Notes: generated by a model from the sequence alone, not told the origin. 55,006 bases of DNA from Gnetum montanum (GCA_015680685.1 MNCI01016517.1:1-55006); one strand, 5' to 3'; positions 1 through 11,440 are shown, counted from the stretch's first letter. Translations and numbers: made by a program.

Positions 1-790
1 ATAGATTCATCACCCTAAAGGACATCATAAAAGGGATGGAAAGTGTAGTTTGCAAATTGAGCAAAGATTTATATGTTGAAATACGTACCTAGAGCTTGGT
101 TTCATCAAATTAATGAATTATTTTTGAAGAAAAACTACCTTTCATGCAATTTAAAACTAACTTTCTATTTTAAAAATGATAAAATAAATTTTATTAACAT
201 GTCTCTATATGTGAATGATCTAGTCTTCTCAACCAACAAACAAATTTATAAAAGAATTCAAATCATATATGAAGAAACAATTCAAAATGAAAGAGCTTGG
301 AGAACTAAAATACTTTCTAGGTATCCAAATTCAATAAGAAAAGGAGGGAATAAAAATCCATCAAACTAAATATGCTAAAGCTATTCTAGAAAAGTACAAC
401 ATAATCAAAATAGTATCAACAAAAAAACCTCTTCCTTACAACATTAAATTAAAGTAAAGAAAAAAGAACCTCTTATAGATCAAAAAATTTATAGAAGTTT
501 AATTTGAGAAATGAGGTATTTTTATCATACTAGACTTAATCTAGAATTTTCTAGCTTCCTTGTATCTTGTTGCAAGAAAAGATCAAGATATTTTCACCTA
601 AATCCTTTCATACATATTTTGGAATATGTGAAAGAAATTATAGATTATGGACTCTCTTACATCAAATGTTACTAGGGGAGGAAATAATGACACTATATTT
701 CAACCTCAAGGACCATCATTTTTCATGGAAAGTATCCCATCTATTAGAAATTGAGAAAACAAATCTCAATCTTTCTTTCTAGTTGTCAGG
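1..790 (+). pseudogene. Ty1/copia reverse transcriptase-RNase H remnant
   Basis: This is a decayed piece of copia-type pol, the polyprotein part that copies element RNA into DNA. Seen: at 50-120 a frame resembles the copia 'VCKLKKALYG...PRAW' block (VCKLSKDLY then PRAWFHQINELFLKK). At about 205-225 the RT active-site box reads LYVNDLVFS, so YVDD has become YVND. At 340-400 comes EGIKIHQTKYAKAILEKY, matching the conserved copia block after the active site. At 500-660 another frame gives a 'YFYHTRLNLEF...' block and then HILEYVKEIIDYGL, which fit the TRPDI and RILRYVKGTxDYGL blocks leading into RNase H. Several frame changes and stops make it non-functional. The 5' part lies outside the window. 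No LTR was found on the right, so the end near 790 is approximate. The copia assignment is fairly secure from block order. Confidence 0.75.
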
Positions 791-3700
791 TAAAATTTAT
801 CACCATGGTTGAGTGCTCCCAACACATACTTTGATTAAAACATTGATGAAACACATTAGATTTCATGTTAGCATATCCATTTATCTATCATGTAATAACA
901 CTCTATCCATTCAAGTTTCCACTGAGCATACCCTTCATAAAAAGGAAAATAATATTAACATAAAATAGTATTTTATTGAGTAATATGTAAAGAAGAGTAA
1001 CATTAAAAATATTTATGTGAACATTAATAATTAATTAGAAAATTCATTTAATAAAATCCTCTTGTAGTACAAGCATGAGCATCTTGGTAATAATATAAAC
1101 ATCAATAAGATGTTAGAGAAAGAACATGATAATTGCATTGTGTCCTAAAAAGAGGGACTCATAGTATCCAATTAAACCCTTTACTCAACATGAAGACAAG
1201 AATAAATAGACATCTAGTCAATTTTTATTATTTTCTAGAATTCATGAATAGATGTATTTTATAAAATCCATAATTATTAGTTTTTTATTTAATTTTAGTC
1301 ATTATTGTTAATGAGGATTGACTTGTCATTATTTCCTATCATGTCCCCATTAAGTTTGCATAAATATCAAGGCCATTTGACGATGTAAAGTTTGTAAAAT
1401 TGGAGTAATATAGTATCTATATAAATTTTCATTCTTTTTAGTTCCTATCTCCTTAATTTCCATTATTTCTATTTTAGTTTAATCACTTTTCTTTAATTTT
1501 TTTTGAATTAAAGCTTGATAGCTCTCTTTCACAACTTCATAGATCTATATTATTAGTCACAAATCATTCACATTAAAAGTTTAGGCTAATTCCATATTTT
1601 AAGTTGAAATTTAATAGTTATTTATATTATTCACATTTCTATTGTTTTTTATAACCAAATTAGAAGTATTTTAGTCCCAATTTGTTCCTTCTTTGAAGGT
1701 GAATTTAACCATATAAAATTCATCAAAATTTGAGTTTATAATCCTAAGAATTTCAAGTTTTAAAAATAATCAAAACTTATGATCAATTTATGTTATTATA
1801 GGTAGAAGAATCACAATTTCACCATTACTTATGATGCTCTAGAAAATAACCTTTTCTAGACCATGACTCATGGTCCTCTCATTGTAAAATAACACAACTT
1901 TTAATTAACTCATTGAGTCAATAACAATGCATGATTATTAAGAATAATCATTCACAACTTAGAATTTACCATGGTTGATGGTCATCTTATGCTAAAAGAC
2001 CATGACTTTTGGTTTAATCATGGCATCCTCATGAAATATTGTCTCTATGTTTCTAGTCACCACAATATGTGGTTAACTCATGTTGTAATACCATGAATTG
2101 TATTTGGGTTATGGTATAGTGATCACTAATCATTCTTTAATACCATTAATTATGGTAAATTAAATATTTCAAAAAATTTCCAAATTTTGATCTCAGTTAT
2201 AGCCTTAGTTAATTTCACACTTCTTCCTTGGCTTTGTTAAAGAGGCCTTGCTCTAATTAGGTGTCTTATCCTTATGATACCTTTCTTCTACCATAATAGT
2301 AACATCAATAATTAATAGGACCTAATCATTGGAACTTGCAAATTAGAGTGCTTCCTCTTCTATGTAATAAACTTCATCATGTCTTCCTTCTTCCTACTAT
2401 AAAATTTAGTAGGCTATGTATTAAATGCCTTAGGTAATATCTATGCAATATTATTCATATCCATCATAACTATATTAGTAGCTATAGGTCTAGTAATATC
2501 CATCATGATCCTTTATACTATTACAAGGGAAAATTTTCAATTAGCCATAACAAGGATAAGTATACTTTTTAATGTAATGTACTAGCCTTATTTTCCATCA
2601 TCATATACCATTGGGAAGTGTAACAATGGAAAAATTCAAATGCTAGAAAGTGAAAATCCTCATGAAAAATAGTTCAACCTCAATATCCATAGGCATAAAG
2701 GATCTAATGTGCCTTAGATGGTCTTACTGATCATCTAAGGACTTAATAATTTGTTATCAAGTTTTGGCAAGTGATGTAAATAGGCAATGAATGTACTATC
2801 AACAAATTCAACACCAAATCTATGAATGAACCAATTGTCAACACAAAAAATGTAAAGAGAGATGTACAAAACATTGAAAATTTTTATTAAATCTATAAAA
2901 TATTAGTTCCAAAGATATGGATATGCAAGCCTTTGTGGCTTTCAAAGTATGTAACTACAAGGATTTTACAAATCCATTTGAAATTTCTGTTGGAAGATCT
3001 AGTGCATGGGTGGGCAAGGTATATTCTAAAGTCATCCTAGATGCATCTAGCTTGCTGGATTTGTGCCAAACTAAAAAATTCCAACAAGTTTTTGATGCTC
3101 TCAATGGTTAGCACTGGAAATGGTTACATGTTCTTAGATCTCTAGCTACTCTGAAGGTCTCAATTTTTTTAAGATTCCAAAGATCGTGTATAGATTGTGG
3201 CTTGCTCTTTTAACATTGACTCTACTCTAGCAAGTTTCCTAGCATTCTACATAGCATTTTTTGATAATTTATTCTAGATAGAAAATGTAGTGTTTTGCAA
3301 TTTATGATGGCAAGTAGATGTAGTGATTTTACATAATTTATGTTAGAATTGGTAGCATTTTTCATAGCCTAAGATCAATTTAGACTGGTCTAGCATAATC
3401 CATAACATTTCTCATGCTTTATGCTACAAATTTTACTTTACATAATAAGAATGCTTTGGGATTTTATCAAAATAGGATTACAAGATAGGTCTTTCGAAGG
3501 GAAGTCAAGGAATTTCTTTTTCACTTGATTTGAATTAGAATTAAATTAAAAAACTACATAGAAGGCTCTTAAGTTTTCTCCTTTTGCCACTAAGCTTCCC
3601 TATTTAGAGTTAAGTTTTCTTTGAGGTGTTTTGGTCCCTCTTTATTTATGTTTAGATGATTAACTTGAAAGAAATCAATAAATAATGTGAAACATTGCCT

Positions 3701-4699
3701 AGCTTTGTTACCAGTTCTTCTCTCTCCACAGTTGATCTTGTGGATGTCTAATCATGGTAAGGAGTACTTACGATGGTGAGGGAAGGTTAAAATGGGAATG
3801 CTGACAATTAAAAGTAAAGAATTTTGGCTAAATGTTGATGTGGAAATGGTTGAATAGGCTAACAAAAAATTCCAACTATATTGAAATTAGTGCTATGGAT
3901 TAATGGTATAGTCACTAGTCGATGATTACTTTGTGCTTGGTTTACTAGTTATTAACTATTTTTGGAGAAACCAATACTTTGTCATGGGATACTTTGGCCA
4001 CTTTGATCTTTGTTATTTTTTTGAGCCATTGCTTTACTATACTTTATGTTACTTTTTCCTTTTGGATTTCTTGGCTTTTTTCACTTTTTTTGGATTGAAT
4101 CTTTCTTTGGGTTTCAATGCCAATGCTGAACTTTTGTAATCTTGTTGAATGAAGCATTTGGAGATTTAGCGAACCAATAGATTGAGCATGTAAATTATAT
4201 CACATGGCCAAGATACAATAATGTCACACAAAGGTTTTCATCATAATCAAGGTATGAAAAACTAAATTTGGTGCATGGTTATAGCTTAGAGGAGGTAGTG
4301 GGGAGGATAAAGAGGAAAGTACCTCTAGCATGGTTAAACAAGTTAACTGAATCTCATGTGTTGAAATCATGTGGTAAATTACTATTGCAATGAGTCACAT
4401 ATGCAATGAATTCAAGTTCATCTTAATAACATAACTTAGAGAGAAAAAGAAAATAAATCAAAGAAAGATATTATACCAAGAGATAACATGAGATTAGCAA
4501 GTAAATATTGGCCAAAATGAGATACAATTAGTAGAACTTAAGAATGCTATATTTTCTTTTTATATTTTTATAGACTTTGCTATGTTGTGGAACCAAAGGA
4601 GGAAGGTCTTGCATGTGTGCTTATCACAAGTCACAAATTTTGTCAAAGTCATGTATTGACTTAAATATGCAAATAGAAGAAAATAATAATGAAGAGTAA
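791..4699. other. AT-rich stretch with no recognisable gene
   Basis: I see no supported gene in this 3.9 kb. At 1,860-2,160 there are repeated short CCATG/CATGG inverted motifs. At 2,917-3,111 there is a 64-codon plus-strand open frame that I do not recognise. At 3,230-3,480 degenerate motifs such as TAGTGTTTTGCAATTT and TAGTGATTTTACATAA resemble the AT-rich repeats at 25,900-26,500 and 48,700-49,055. The right part may be the 3' untranslated region or LTR of element A, whose integrase begins at about 4,740 on the minus strand, but no LTR pair could be recognised. Confidence 0.5.
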
Positions 4700-4739
4700 A
4701 TAGGTTAACATTAGATGTAATATAGCTTAAGATAGGAAT

Positions 4740-5935
4740 GGTTGAATAGATTAGTCAATTAATTCCCATTTAGATCTACAAAACTAAAGGCTCTATTTCC
4801 ATAGGCTATGGTCACAAGGAAGGATTCTTCCTAGTTAAATGAAAACGTATTTGTCTATTCTCAAATAGCCTTGAGGACTAGGTCTTCTTCTTTGACTTTC
4901 CATTAGTTATAATCATGATGATACTACTATATTTGCTTCTATTAGTATCATCAAATGTTGGTAGGTGTATGTATTCATTACTCTTCTATCAAATCCAAAT
5001 TTATGATACAAAACTCATTTTTTTTCTCATCATTTATGTAGTTGGATAGAGCTACCCTCAAGGATGGAACCTACAATTCAAGAGAAAAAATAGCTTCATA
5101 TTTGTAAACTAGGTTGCATGGTATAACATTGGTTGTAGTGCAAAACATTATCCTATAGACTCATAGTGCATATGGTAGTTCATTCCACTTGCATTTACTA
5201 TTGCTTAGCATTTTCTTAAGAAGGTTAATGATAACTTTATGTCTTTCTTTGGCTTGTCCATTGGCTTATGGATAATATGGCATAGAGAAAGAATGCTTAA
5301 TGTGTAACTATTTATAAAAGGATTACATTTTGTGGCTATGAAATTATTATATATTATCAGTGATAATGTCTAGAGGTAGGCCAAAACATATCAATATGTT
5401 GTCTAAGATGAGTTTACATAATTGTTCTAAAGTTATTTTTCTTAAAGGGGTTGCTTCTATTCATTTTATAAAATATTCGGTCATAGTGATAGTAAAACTA
5501 TATCTTGTAGAAAAATTAGGTGTTATAGATCTAATGATGTTAATTTGCCATTATTGAAATGACCATGTAATATGAGTTGTGTGTAGCTTTGTTGGTGGTA
5601 CATGTATAAGGTTGTTGTGCCATTGGCATGTATCACAAGTCTTTAGTTTTTGCATGCAGTCATTTTCCATGTATGGCCAATAGTATCATAGATAGCTAAT
5701 CTTAGTAGCCATAGCTCTAGGTCCTATATGTACTCCACAAATGCCATCATGCACTTTTTGTAGGACTATATGAGCTTCTTCTTTGCTCATGATACCAAAA
5801 ATACATCATAATATGTCTTGCAACATAATGTGTTATTAGCCACAATGATATATTATTTTGAGCATTTGTGTATAACTTCGTTTTGAGAAGTAGAGAGGTT
5901 TTGTGAAGGTTCATCATGCATGACGTAGAACTTGA
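4740..5935 (-). pseudogene. Integrase of element A (decayed)
   Basis: This is a gypsy integrase remnant; the enzyme inserts element cDNA into the host chromosome. Read on the minus strand, it starts with the zinc-binding domain (VHDGICGVHIGPRAMATKI, then YYWPYMENDC, then TCDTCQWH, about 5,640-5,790). The catalytic core follows: the first Asp block reads INIIRSI where DIIGPI is expected, so Asp has become Asn. The second block DIITDN is kept. The Glu block reads NGQAKERHK, with Lys where Glu is expected. The core ends with WNELPYAL and the VPSLRVAL block at about 5,040-5,070. The C-terminal part down to 4,740 is weakly conserved. With catalytic residues replaced and frames broken, it cannot be active. 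Order and motifs match the integrase of B at 9,620-10,850. Confidence 0.75.
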
Positions 5936-6034
5936 TATCATCATGCCATTCATGATGAGATTTGTTACCTATTGTTCCAAAGCAAGTGTTTTTTAGTATG
6001 TTGCGTGATGGAATAAGAATAATTTTAAATTATG

Positions 6035-6039
6035 GACGG
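6035..6039. repeat. Putative 5-bp target-site duplication, left copy (element B)
   Basis: The left flank reads GACGG directly before the LTR start TG at 6,040. The right flank at 24,495-24,499 reads GAAGG. Five bases with one mismatch fits gypsy insertion, but short matches like this can occur by chance. Confidence 0.4.
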
Positions 6040-7876
6040 TGTAGCGACCAAAAACATTGGTGGTTGGAACACCGAGAGGTTACTAGGTGAACAGTTTAAC
6101 CTTGGATCCATGCAAGGACCGTGCTAGAGAAAAATGGAAATGGGACACCCTAAATGATTTGGTCAATAATATAGGGACTTAGTCGGTGTATCTTAACCTT
6201 ATGTAAATTTTTATTGAAAAAGCAAAACATGCGAGATATATTGATGATGAATAAATGCAAAACAACGAAGGTAATGAAAAATAATGAATTTAATGAAAAG
6301 ATAGAGAAATAAGCTCAGGTGAGAAAATGCACCACCCCAAAGTCACGAATTTGATTTCTTGCTTTGTTTGAAAAGTGTACAACAGGTCATGCAACACCAA
6401 AGATACATAGGAAAGTCAAGGGTAGCTAGAATGCTCAAAGGAAATGCCAACTATGCCTTCTAGAAGTCAACTTAAAAGCCAACTATAGTAAGAAGCCAAC
6501 TCTATTTGTCAAGAAGCCAATCAACAAGCCAACCAGCCAATAAGCCAACTGCTCTTGTTAATGAAAAATGCCAACTCTTTGGATGAAAAAGCCAAACCTT
6601 TGAGCATTGTCTGCTGGGGTATTTATAGGGCTAGGAGTAGGCGAGAAATGAGGCCTAGATGCCATGTGTCCTAGACCCCACAAGATGCTGATGTGCTCGT
6701 ACTGTGTAGGTGTGCAATGCTAGACATGAACTTGGCTATGCTGTGACTATACCACCAGAGTTGTGTGTGTCAAGATCGAGAGTGCTAACAACACAAACAA
6801 AAAATGGAGCTCACACTACAAGACTACGTCTTACATGCTCTTATGAGCAGGGTCAAGTGTAGGAACAATGTTTTGGGAGCTAACCAAAGGATGTGCAAAA
6901 TGAAATGAAATTATCAATTCCACTAGGGAGACACCAGAGTGAGAAAGATGGTGGTCAACAAGTTCTAGAGCTACCTAAAGATATCTTAATGCTTCTGTTA
7001 GTGTTGTGTTACTCACACTATTCGAGTATATTGGCATAGCATAAGTAGCTACTTGTTACATTGTGCTATGCTACGTAGTGTAGCATAGCATAGCCACTGG
7101 TTTTAACTAAAAGTTGTTTTAAAGCTGAAAGCATTCATCTAAGACTTGGTCATGCTAACAACTACGAATTTTTTTCTTCTTGATGGGAAGCCTTTGAACA
7201 TGTCAAACTTATGTTTGAAAAAATTTTTCTACTTTTGTATTGTTGCTATGCTATGCTATGCTATATAGCATAGCACAGCATAGCAACCAGTGTATCCTGC
7301 TTTTTCATTCAGTGCATCATTTGCTAGGAAGAAATTTTGTTTGAAGTCTGGGGCTAAGTGTGGCAACTAATTTTGGAGGCCAAAGTGTTGCTGAGTGCAA
7401 ATTTTTTGTTTGAATCACTTGATAAGATGGACATTTCTATTTTGACTTTGCTACATTGTGCTACGCTACATAGCGTAGCATGTTTCGTTGACTAAATCCC
7501 ACCTTGTCTTTGTAATCACTTTGTTACTTCATGCTTGGACACTTAAGTAACTATTTTTCCAAGGCTTACTACACTGCATACTGTAGCATAGCATAGAAAA
7601 AAATTTTACTAGAAAACTTGCCAAACTGTTTTGCTCATCCTAAACACTTTTGACAACTCCTAGCCTGGTTTCTGCATAAATTGTTAGCCGAGTCGATCAT
7701 TCAGTTGCGTAGGCTAGAGAGTCTGATGAGCCAGTTAGCCTTGGAGGTAGAAAACTTGCCAGACTAGACATTGTACCCCTAGTATGAATGATCATGATGC
7801 CACACTTGTGGAAATCCTTGTCTAAGTTTCGAGACTCTACTGAAACATAAGAGTCCTAAAATTTTATGGTTTTTCA
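6040..7876 (-). repeat. Element B 3' LTR (left)
   Basis: This 1,837-bp direct repeat matches 22,616-24,494 throughout, for example the shared block ACACCGAGAGGTTACTAGGT near the left edge. It begins TG (6,040) and ends CA (7,875-7,876). Inside it, at 7,059-7,097, 7,240-7,293, 7,448-7,483 and 7,568-7,597, lie GCTATGCTAC/GTAGCATAGC inverted repeats (U3). A reverse TATA box is at 6,619-6,629. The motif AAGCCAACT recurs many times at 6,450-6,600, downstream of the TATA box in element orientation (R/U5). Confidence 0.9.
6619..6629 (-). promoter_or_regulatory. TATA box in element B 3' LTR
   Basis: On the minus strand it reads CCTATAAATAC. The same box is found in the other LTR (23,208-23,218) and, in the matching position, in both LTRs of element D. 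It divides U3 from R/U5 in element orientation. Confidence 0.6.
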
Positions 7877-7892
7877 CTAGTTCCTCTTTGTC
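7877..7892 (-). promoter_or_regulatory. Polypurine tract of element B
   Basis: On the minus strand GACAAAGAGGAACTAG lies directly before the 3' LTR. This is the expected place and composition for the RNA primer of plus-strand DNA synthesis. Element C has the similar CACAGAGGGA just before its 3' LTR (about 27,865-27,878). Confidence 0.6.
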
Positions 7893-8229
7893 AGCATCTG
7901 GAGGATTCACTCGATAGACGTTGACAAAGAATACAAAATACGATGAAGGGCAAGATACCAACATCACTCTTTGGTATTTTCTTAGATGTCACTTTGCTAT
8001 GCTTGGGAGTACCAAGATAGCTATGTAGGATAAAGGAAGGAAATGATGGATTTCAGGGGACAAGTTCAGGAGAAGGAAATATGAATTGTTGCACGATCCC
8101 TCATTGGAGTGCTTATGAAGGAGTTAGCATGCATAGGTATCTTTCTTCTGTAGGCTTCTAACCTCTCGTTGGGACACTTGGAGATGGTCTTTGTAAAACA
8201 ACTGGAGTGCCATTTGTTTTGGGCACATG

Positions 8230-8256
8230 CTTTTCTTTTCTTTTCTTTTCTTTTTG
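8230..8256 (-). repeat. (CTTTT)n tract, conserved purine tract of the 3' UTR
   Basis: About five units of CTTTT on the plus strand form a GAAAA purine tract in element orientation, about 350 bp before the 3' LTR. A similar purine-rich tract lies at 43,880-43,932 in D, followed in both by matching sequence (AACGAGAGGT, then ATGCTAACTCC, then AGCACTCCAATGAGGGATC). The tract therefore belongs to the family and is not a random microsatellite. Confidence 0.65.
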
Positions 8257-8393
8257 AACTCTATTACACTTGTGCACTTTTCTTTTGCTGTTTAGCCATA
8301 TTCATTTGCAAATAGCCTTGTTGTTGTAGGACAAGTGTTTCCTTCTCATGATGAGTTGCGTTACATCCATGTGGGGCTTTGACCTACTTATAG

Positions 8394-8930
8394 ATGCTTC
8401 CCATGTGGCAAGTTGCGTTACACACATCAAGGACTTTGCGGTTGAGCATATGGGGGGGCTTTACTTGTGTGAAGAAATTTGGTAAAAGGGATGTGAAAAG
8501 GGAAACTACGGGTCTGAGAAATGAGATGACGAAGGTTAAAGGGGAGGGCCAGGATGTGTACTTCCAAGTAGATAGGCTAGTCAGAGTAGTCTTCTTGGAG
8601 CGATGTGGTGTCCTGTCCTCCTAGCAAAATGCATCTCAGATTGACACCATATCAGCTCATATCTTGCAAATGCAACAGAAAGTAAACTAGAGAAGTGTAA
8701 CCATGAAGTATAGTTAGGCAAAGGTCTCACTTTCTTTAGACATCAGCAAAGTGAAAAGCATTATTGCTGAGGCATGTGATGTCCAATGTAGGAAGGCCAA
8801 CAACAATCCTGATAGTGACAAACTAAAGGGGCTAGCGTTGACAGGGCTAAGAGTTGCAGTGATGCGAGTGCTTGGGAGTTCCCATCCAAGGAAAACATCA
8901 TGTAATTTAGCTATAAGTTGAGAGGCCCAA
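8394..8930 (+). pseudogene. Antisense coiled-coil-like reading frame between integrase and 3' LTR
   Basis: This frame lies on the plus strand, opposite to gag-pol of B. The first open part (8,394-8,624) contains a highly charged stretch, KRETTGLRNEMTKVKGEGQD then VYFQVDRLVR. The same frame continues past a TAG at 8,622-8,624 with QNASQIDTISAHILQMQQKV and, after two more TAG codons, with SLDISKVKSIIAEACDVQ up to about 8,930. Hydrophobic spacing and charge suggest a coiled coil. I do not recognise a family. Extra antisense ORFs in this 3' position are known from some Tat-lineage elements, so it may be one of these. It could also be a distant 5' exon of the antisense gene at 14,337-18,000. D lacks this stretch. 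Confidence 0.4.
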
Positions 8931-9239
8931 TAGCTAAATGTCTTTTAAGCTTAGATGAGGGTGGGGGCTGGACGACAGTGACCTTTGGCTGGGCCACAAT
9001 AGTGATGGGACTTTAGCAGTAGGTGCTGACAACAGAAGCTCTGCCAGGGTGACGAGTAGTGGTAGCAGTAGCTCCAAAAGGTCAACAAGGTGTCAGAAAA
9101 CATCTCTAGAGGATCAGCAAGATGCTAGGGGTAGTGGCATTGCATATATTCTAGAGGGTGTTCTCTTGTCATCAAGAATTATGTTCTAGAACTACAATGC
9201 TCCATCCTATGTTGGCACTATACACACTTGCTTGTTTGG

Positions 9240-9645
9240 ATGGTGACAGATGCGAGTCGGAAACGTTATGCCACGAACCCAGTTTAAGGTCCTGGTAGAC
9301 CATCTGGTGTACTGGCTTAAGGTCCCAGTAGATCGTTGTGCTAGTTTAAGGTCCTAGTAGACCGCATGTGCTATTTTAAGGTCCCAATAGACTGCATGTG
9401 CTAGTTTAAGGTCCTAGCAAACTGCTGTGCTAGTTTATCATCGTAGCATATGGTGGATGGGCTAGTTTAAGGTCATAGCAAACTGTATGTGCTAGTTTAA
9501 CATCATAGCAGATGTTCTATGCTAGTTTATAGTCATGGAGAACTATCTGTGCCAGTTTATAATCATGGTGGACCATCTATGCTAGTTTATAGTCATGGTG
9601 GACTTTGGATGCCAGTTTATAGTCGTAGCAGACTTATGATGCTTA
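9240..9645 (-). repeat. Degenerate ~31-bp tandem repeat after integrase (element B)
   Basis: About twelve units of roughly 30-32 bp, with a core like GCTAGTTTAAGGTCCTAGTAG changing gradually to GCCAGTTTATAGTCATGGTG. The array starts at the end of integrase and runs into the 3' UTR. Related blocks occur at 13,262-13,375, 18,295-18,420, 27,955-28,085, 31,430-31,535 and 43,690-43,745. Tandem repeats in the 3' UTR are known for Tat-lineage elements. Confidence 0.8.
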
Positions 9646-10850
9646 CCTTGCTTTTGCACCAGATGAAGTATGACTTTAAGTATAGGTGGTTTACAGGGTT
9701 TGCAAACTCTGTACCATCCATGTCTGCTATCTTGAAGGCTCCATTCTCATAGGCTTTTGTAACTATGAATGGACCTTCCCATTTTTCCAAAAACTTGTCC
9801 ACATGTTCATGCATAGCTTTGAGGATTAGGTCCCCCTTTTTAATCCACCATCAGTGTAGGTTTTCATGATGCTTTTGCCACTGGTTGTCTTCATACCATT
9901 TGATGTGACCCAGTGTTTGTGCACGCTCTTCCTCTAGGGAGTTGAGATCAGTGATCCTTGACTTATTGTTATGGGCTTCATTTATGACACTTGAAAGAAT
10001 CATCTGCAGTAATGGTACCTATAATTCAAAAGGCAACACTACTTTAGATCCATAGAGTAGGTTGTAGGGGGTCTTACCTATAGCTGTTCTACATGTTTTT
10101 TGGTAGGCCCATAGCACATAGAGGATTTTCTCGTGCCATTACCTCTTGGTGTTGCTAAGCATTCTTTTGAGAAAGTTGATGATGGACTTGTTTGTAGCTT
10201 CTACCTGACTATTAGCCTACGGGTAATATGGTGATGAGAAAGATTTCCTAATGCCAAGGTTGCTACAGAAGGTTTTGGTTTCCACACTACTAAACTATGG
10301 CCTATTATCTATCACAATAGTCATGGGAAGAGCAAACCTTATTACAATGTTATCCAAGATGAAGTGGAAAACTTGCTGAGATGTAGTTTTCCTAAGGGGG
10401 ATAGATTTTTCCCACTTCGTAAAGTACTCAGTAGCAGTAATGATGAAGCTATGCCCTATGAAAGACTTAGGTGTTATGGGTCCTATGATATCTAGTCCCC
10501 ATCATTGGAATGACCATGTGGTCTGTGTAGGATGCAACTCGATGGGTGACACATGTATAAGGTATGTGTGTCATTGGCACATGTCACACATCTTAACTTT
10601 AGCAAAAAAATCTCACTCCATACAAGGCCAATAGTACCCAAGAAGTCTGATCTTAGCCACCATAGCCATAGGAGCTATGTGTCCTCCACATAGCCCTTCA
10701 TGGACTTCATTAACGATCTTTTGTGCCTCCTCCCGACCAATGCAAGTTAATGGTATTCCATCAAAAGAGCATTTACAGAAGGTGTTATCTCCTACAAGGA
10801 CATACTGCCATGTTCACTTTTAGATTGCATCCCTTTGGGTGGGTGTTAAG
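9620..10850 (-). pseudogene. Integrase of element B
   Basis: Minus-strand gypsy integrase. The N-terminal zinc domain is visible at about 10,600-10,760: EVHEGLCGGHIAPMAMVAKI, YYWPCME, then KMCDMCQ (His-His-Cys-Cys pattern). The core has all three acidic positions: WGLDIIGPI, IVIDNRP and VEATNKSI. Next come SNTKR-WHEKILYVLWAYQKT and VVLPFEL (about 10,060-10,200). The C-terminal part (9,640-9,814) has EKWEGPFIVTKAYENGAFKI and VNHLYLKSYF, the usual 'WEGPY...G.Y.L...NxxxLKxY' end. In-frame stops, mostly TAG, and small frame changes break it. It directly follows aRH, with no chromodomain visible at the end. The assignment is secure; activity is excluded. Confidence 0.88.
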
Positions 10851-10989
10851 CCCTATGGGGGTTCACCATGCCGGAGGTAGGCCTTAACATTAGCGTACCA
10901 CTCTTGAACGTTGGTAGCGCTTATAGAGGCCATGTGTAGTACTTGGACGATAGGGTCTGTGCACTCTATTATCAAAGCAGGTAGAGTTG

Positions 10990-11440
10990 TGAATAGGTGT
11001 GGTGGCACATTTAATGCTAGCATAGCTAAGGCATCGGCTATGGTGTTTTCATTGTGTGGCACATGCTGGATGTCTATGTGGTGAAATGTTGCAATAAGTT
11101 TTTGGCCAAATCATAGTAAGGCTGTAAATGTGAAGCCTTATATGCATAGACCTTAGTGATTTGATTGATGACAAGTTGGGAGTCTCCTTGAACTGCCAAA
11201 TGTTGAATTCTTAATTTCTAGGCCACTAAGAGGCCTCTGAGGAGTCCTTCGTACTCAACCACATTGTTTGTACAAATGAAGGTGAAGCAGTAAGCAAAGA
11301 GTTGCATGTCCCCTAAGGGGAATGTAATGACCGTGGCAGCACTACCACCTTGCATGGTTGAGGCACCATCAAAATGTAAAGTTACCTTGAAATGCGATGG
11401 TACAAGGTTGACACTACTAACATGTTCATACGGGAATTTA
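10990..11440 (-). pseudogene. Archaeal-type second RNase H (aRH) of element B
   Basis: This extra RNase H domain between the standard RNase H and integrase marks Tat-lineage gypsy elements; it presumably helps to degrade the RNA strand during reverse transcription. The four acidic positions are visible in order: LHFDGAST (11,355-11,385), NNVVEYEGLLRG, VQGDSQLVINQITKVYAY, and NTIADALAMLALNVPPH (10,995-11,050). One TAG interrupts the frame after RGLLVA. A short tail (VQEWYANVKAYLRHGEPP) leads into integrase at 10,853. The same domain is found in A (about 24,500-24,900) and C (about 29,040-29,480). Confidence 0.82.

Larger units (their letters stand above)
4700..6039 (-). mobile_element. Element A, left fragment (old Ty3/gypsy Tat-like element)
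   Basis: This is the downstream (integrase) part of an old minus-strand gypsy element. The upstream part resumes at about 24,500 on the far side of element B. Integrase on the left and aRH/RT on the right are exactly the parts that would be contiguous in an uninterrupted element. The last homologous stretch on the left (6,000-6,035) and the first on the right (24,497-24,540) both align with consecutive parts of element C at about 29,010-29,100. B therefore inserted into A between aRH and integrase. Confidence 0.7.

Noticed and set aside
2917-3111. 64-codon plus-strand open frame (MDMQAFVAFKVCNYKDF...)
   Set aside because: No motif I recognise, no neighbouring exon signal, and frames of this length are expected by chance in 55 kb.
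3933-4139. Hydrophobic plus-strand frame (Phe/Leu-rich, membrane-like)
   Set aside because: T-rich sequence gives Phe/Leu-rich translations by composition alone; no homologue or second exon seen.
7779-7967. Minus-strand open frame sharing residues with one at 27,754-27,936
   Set aside because: Both span the polypurine tract/LTR border; the similarity is DNA-level homology of the 3' UTR-LTR junction, not a protein.
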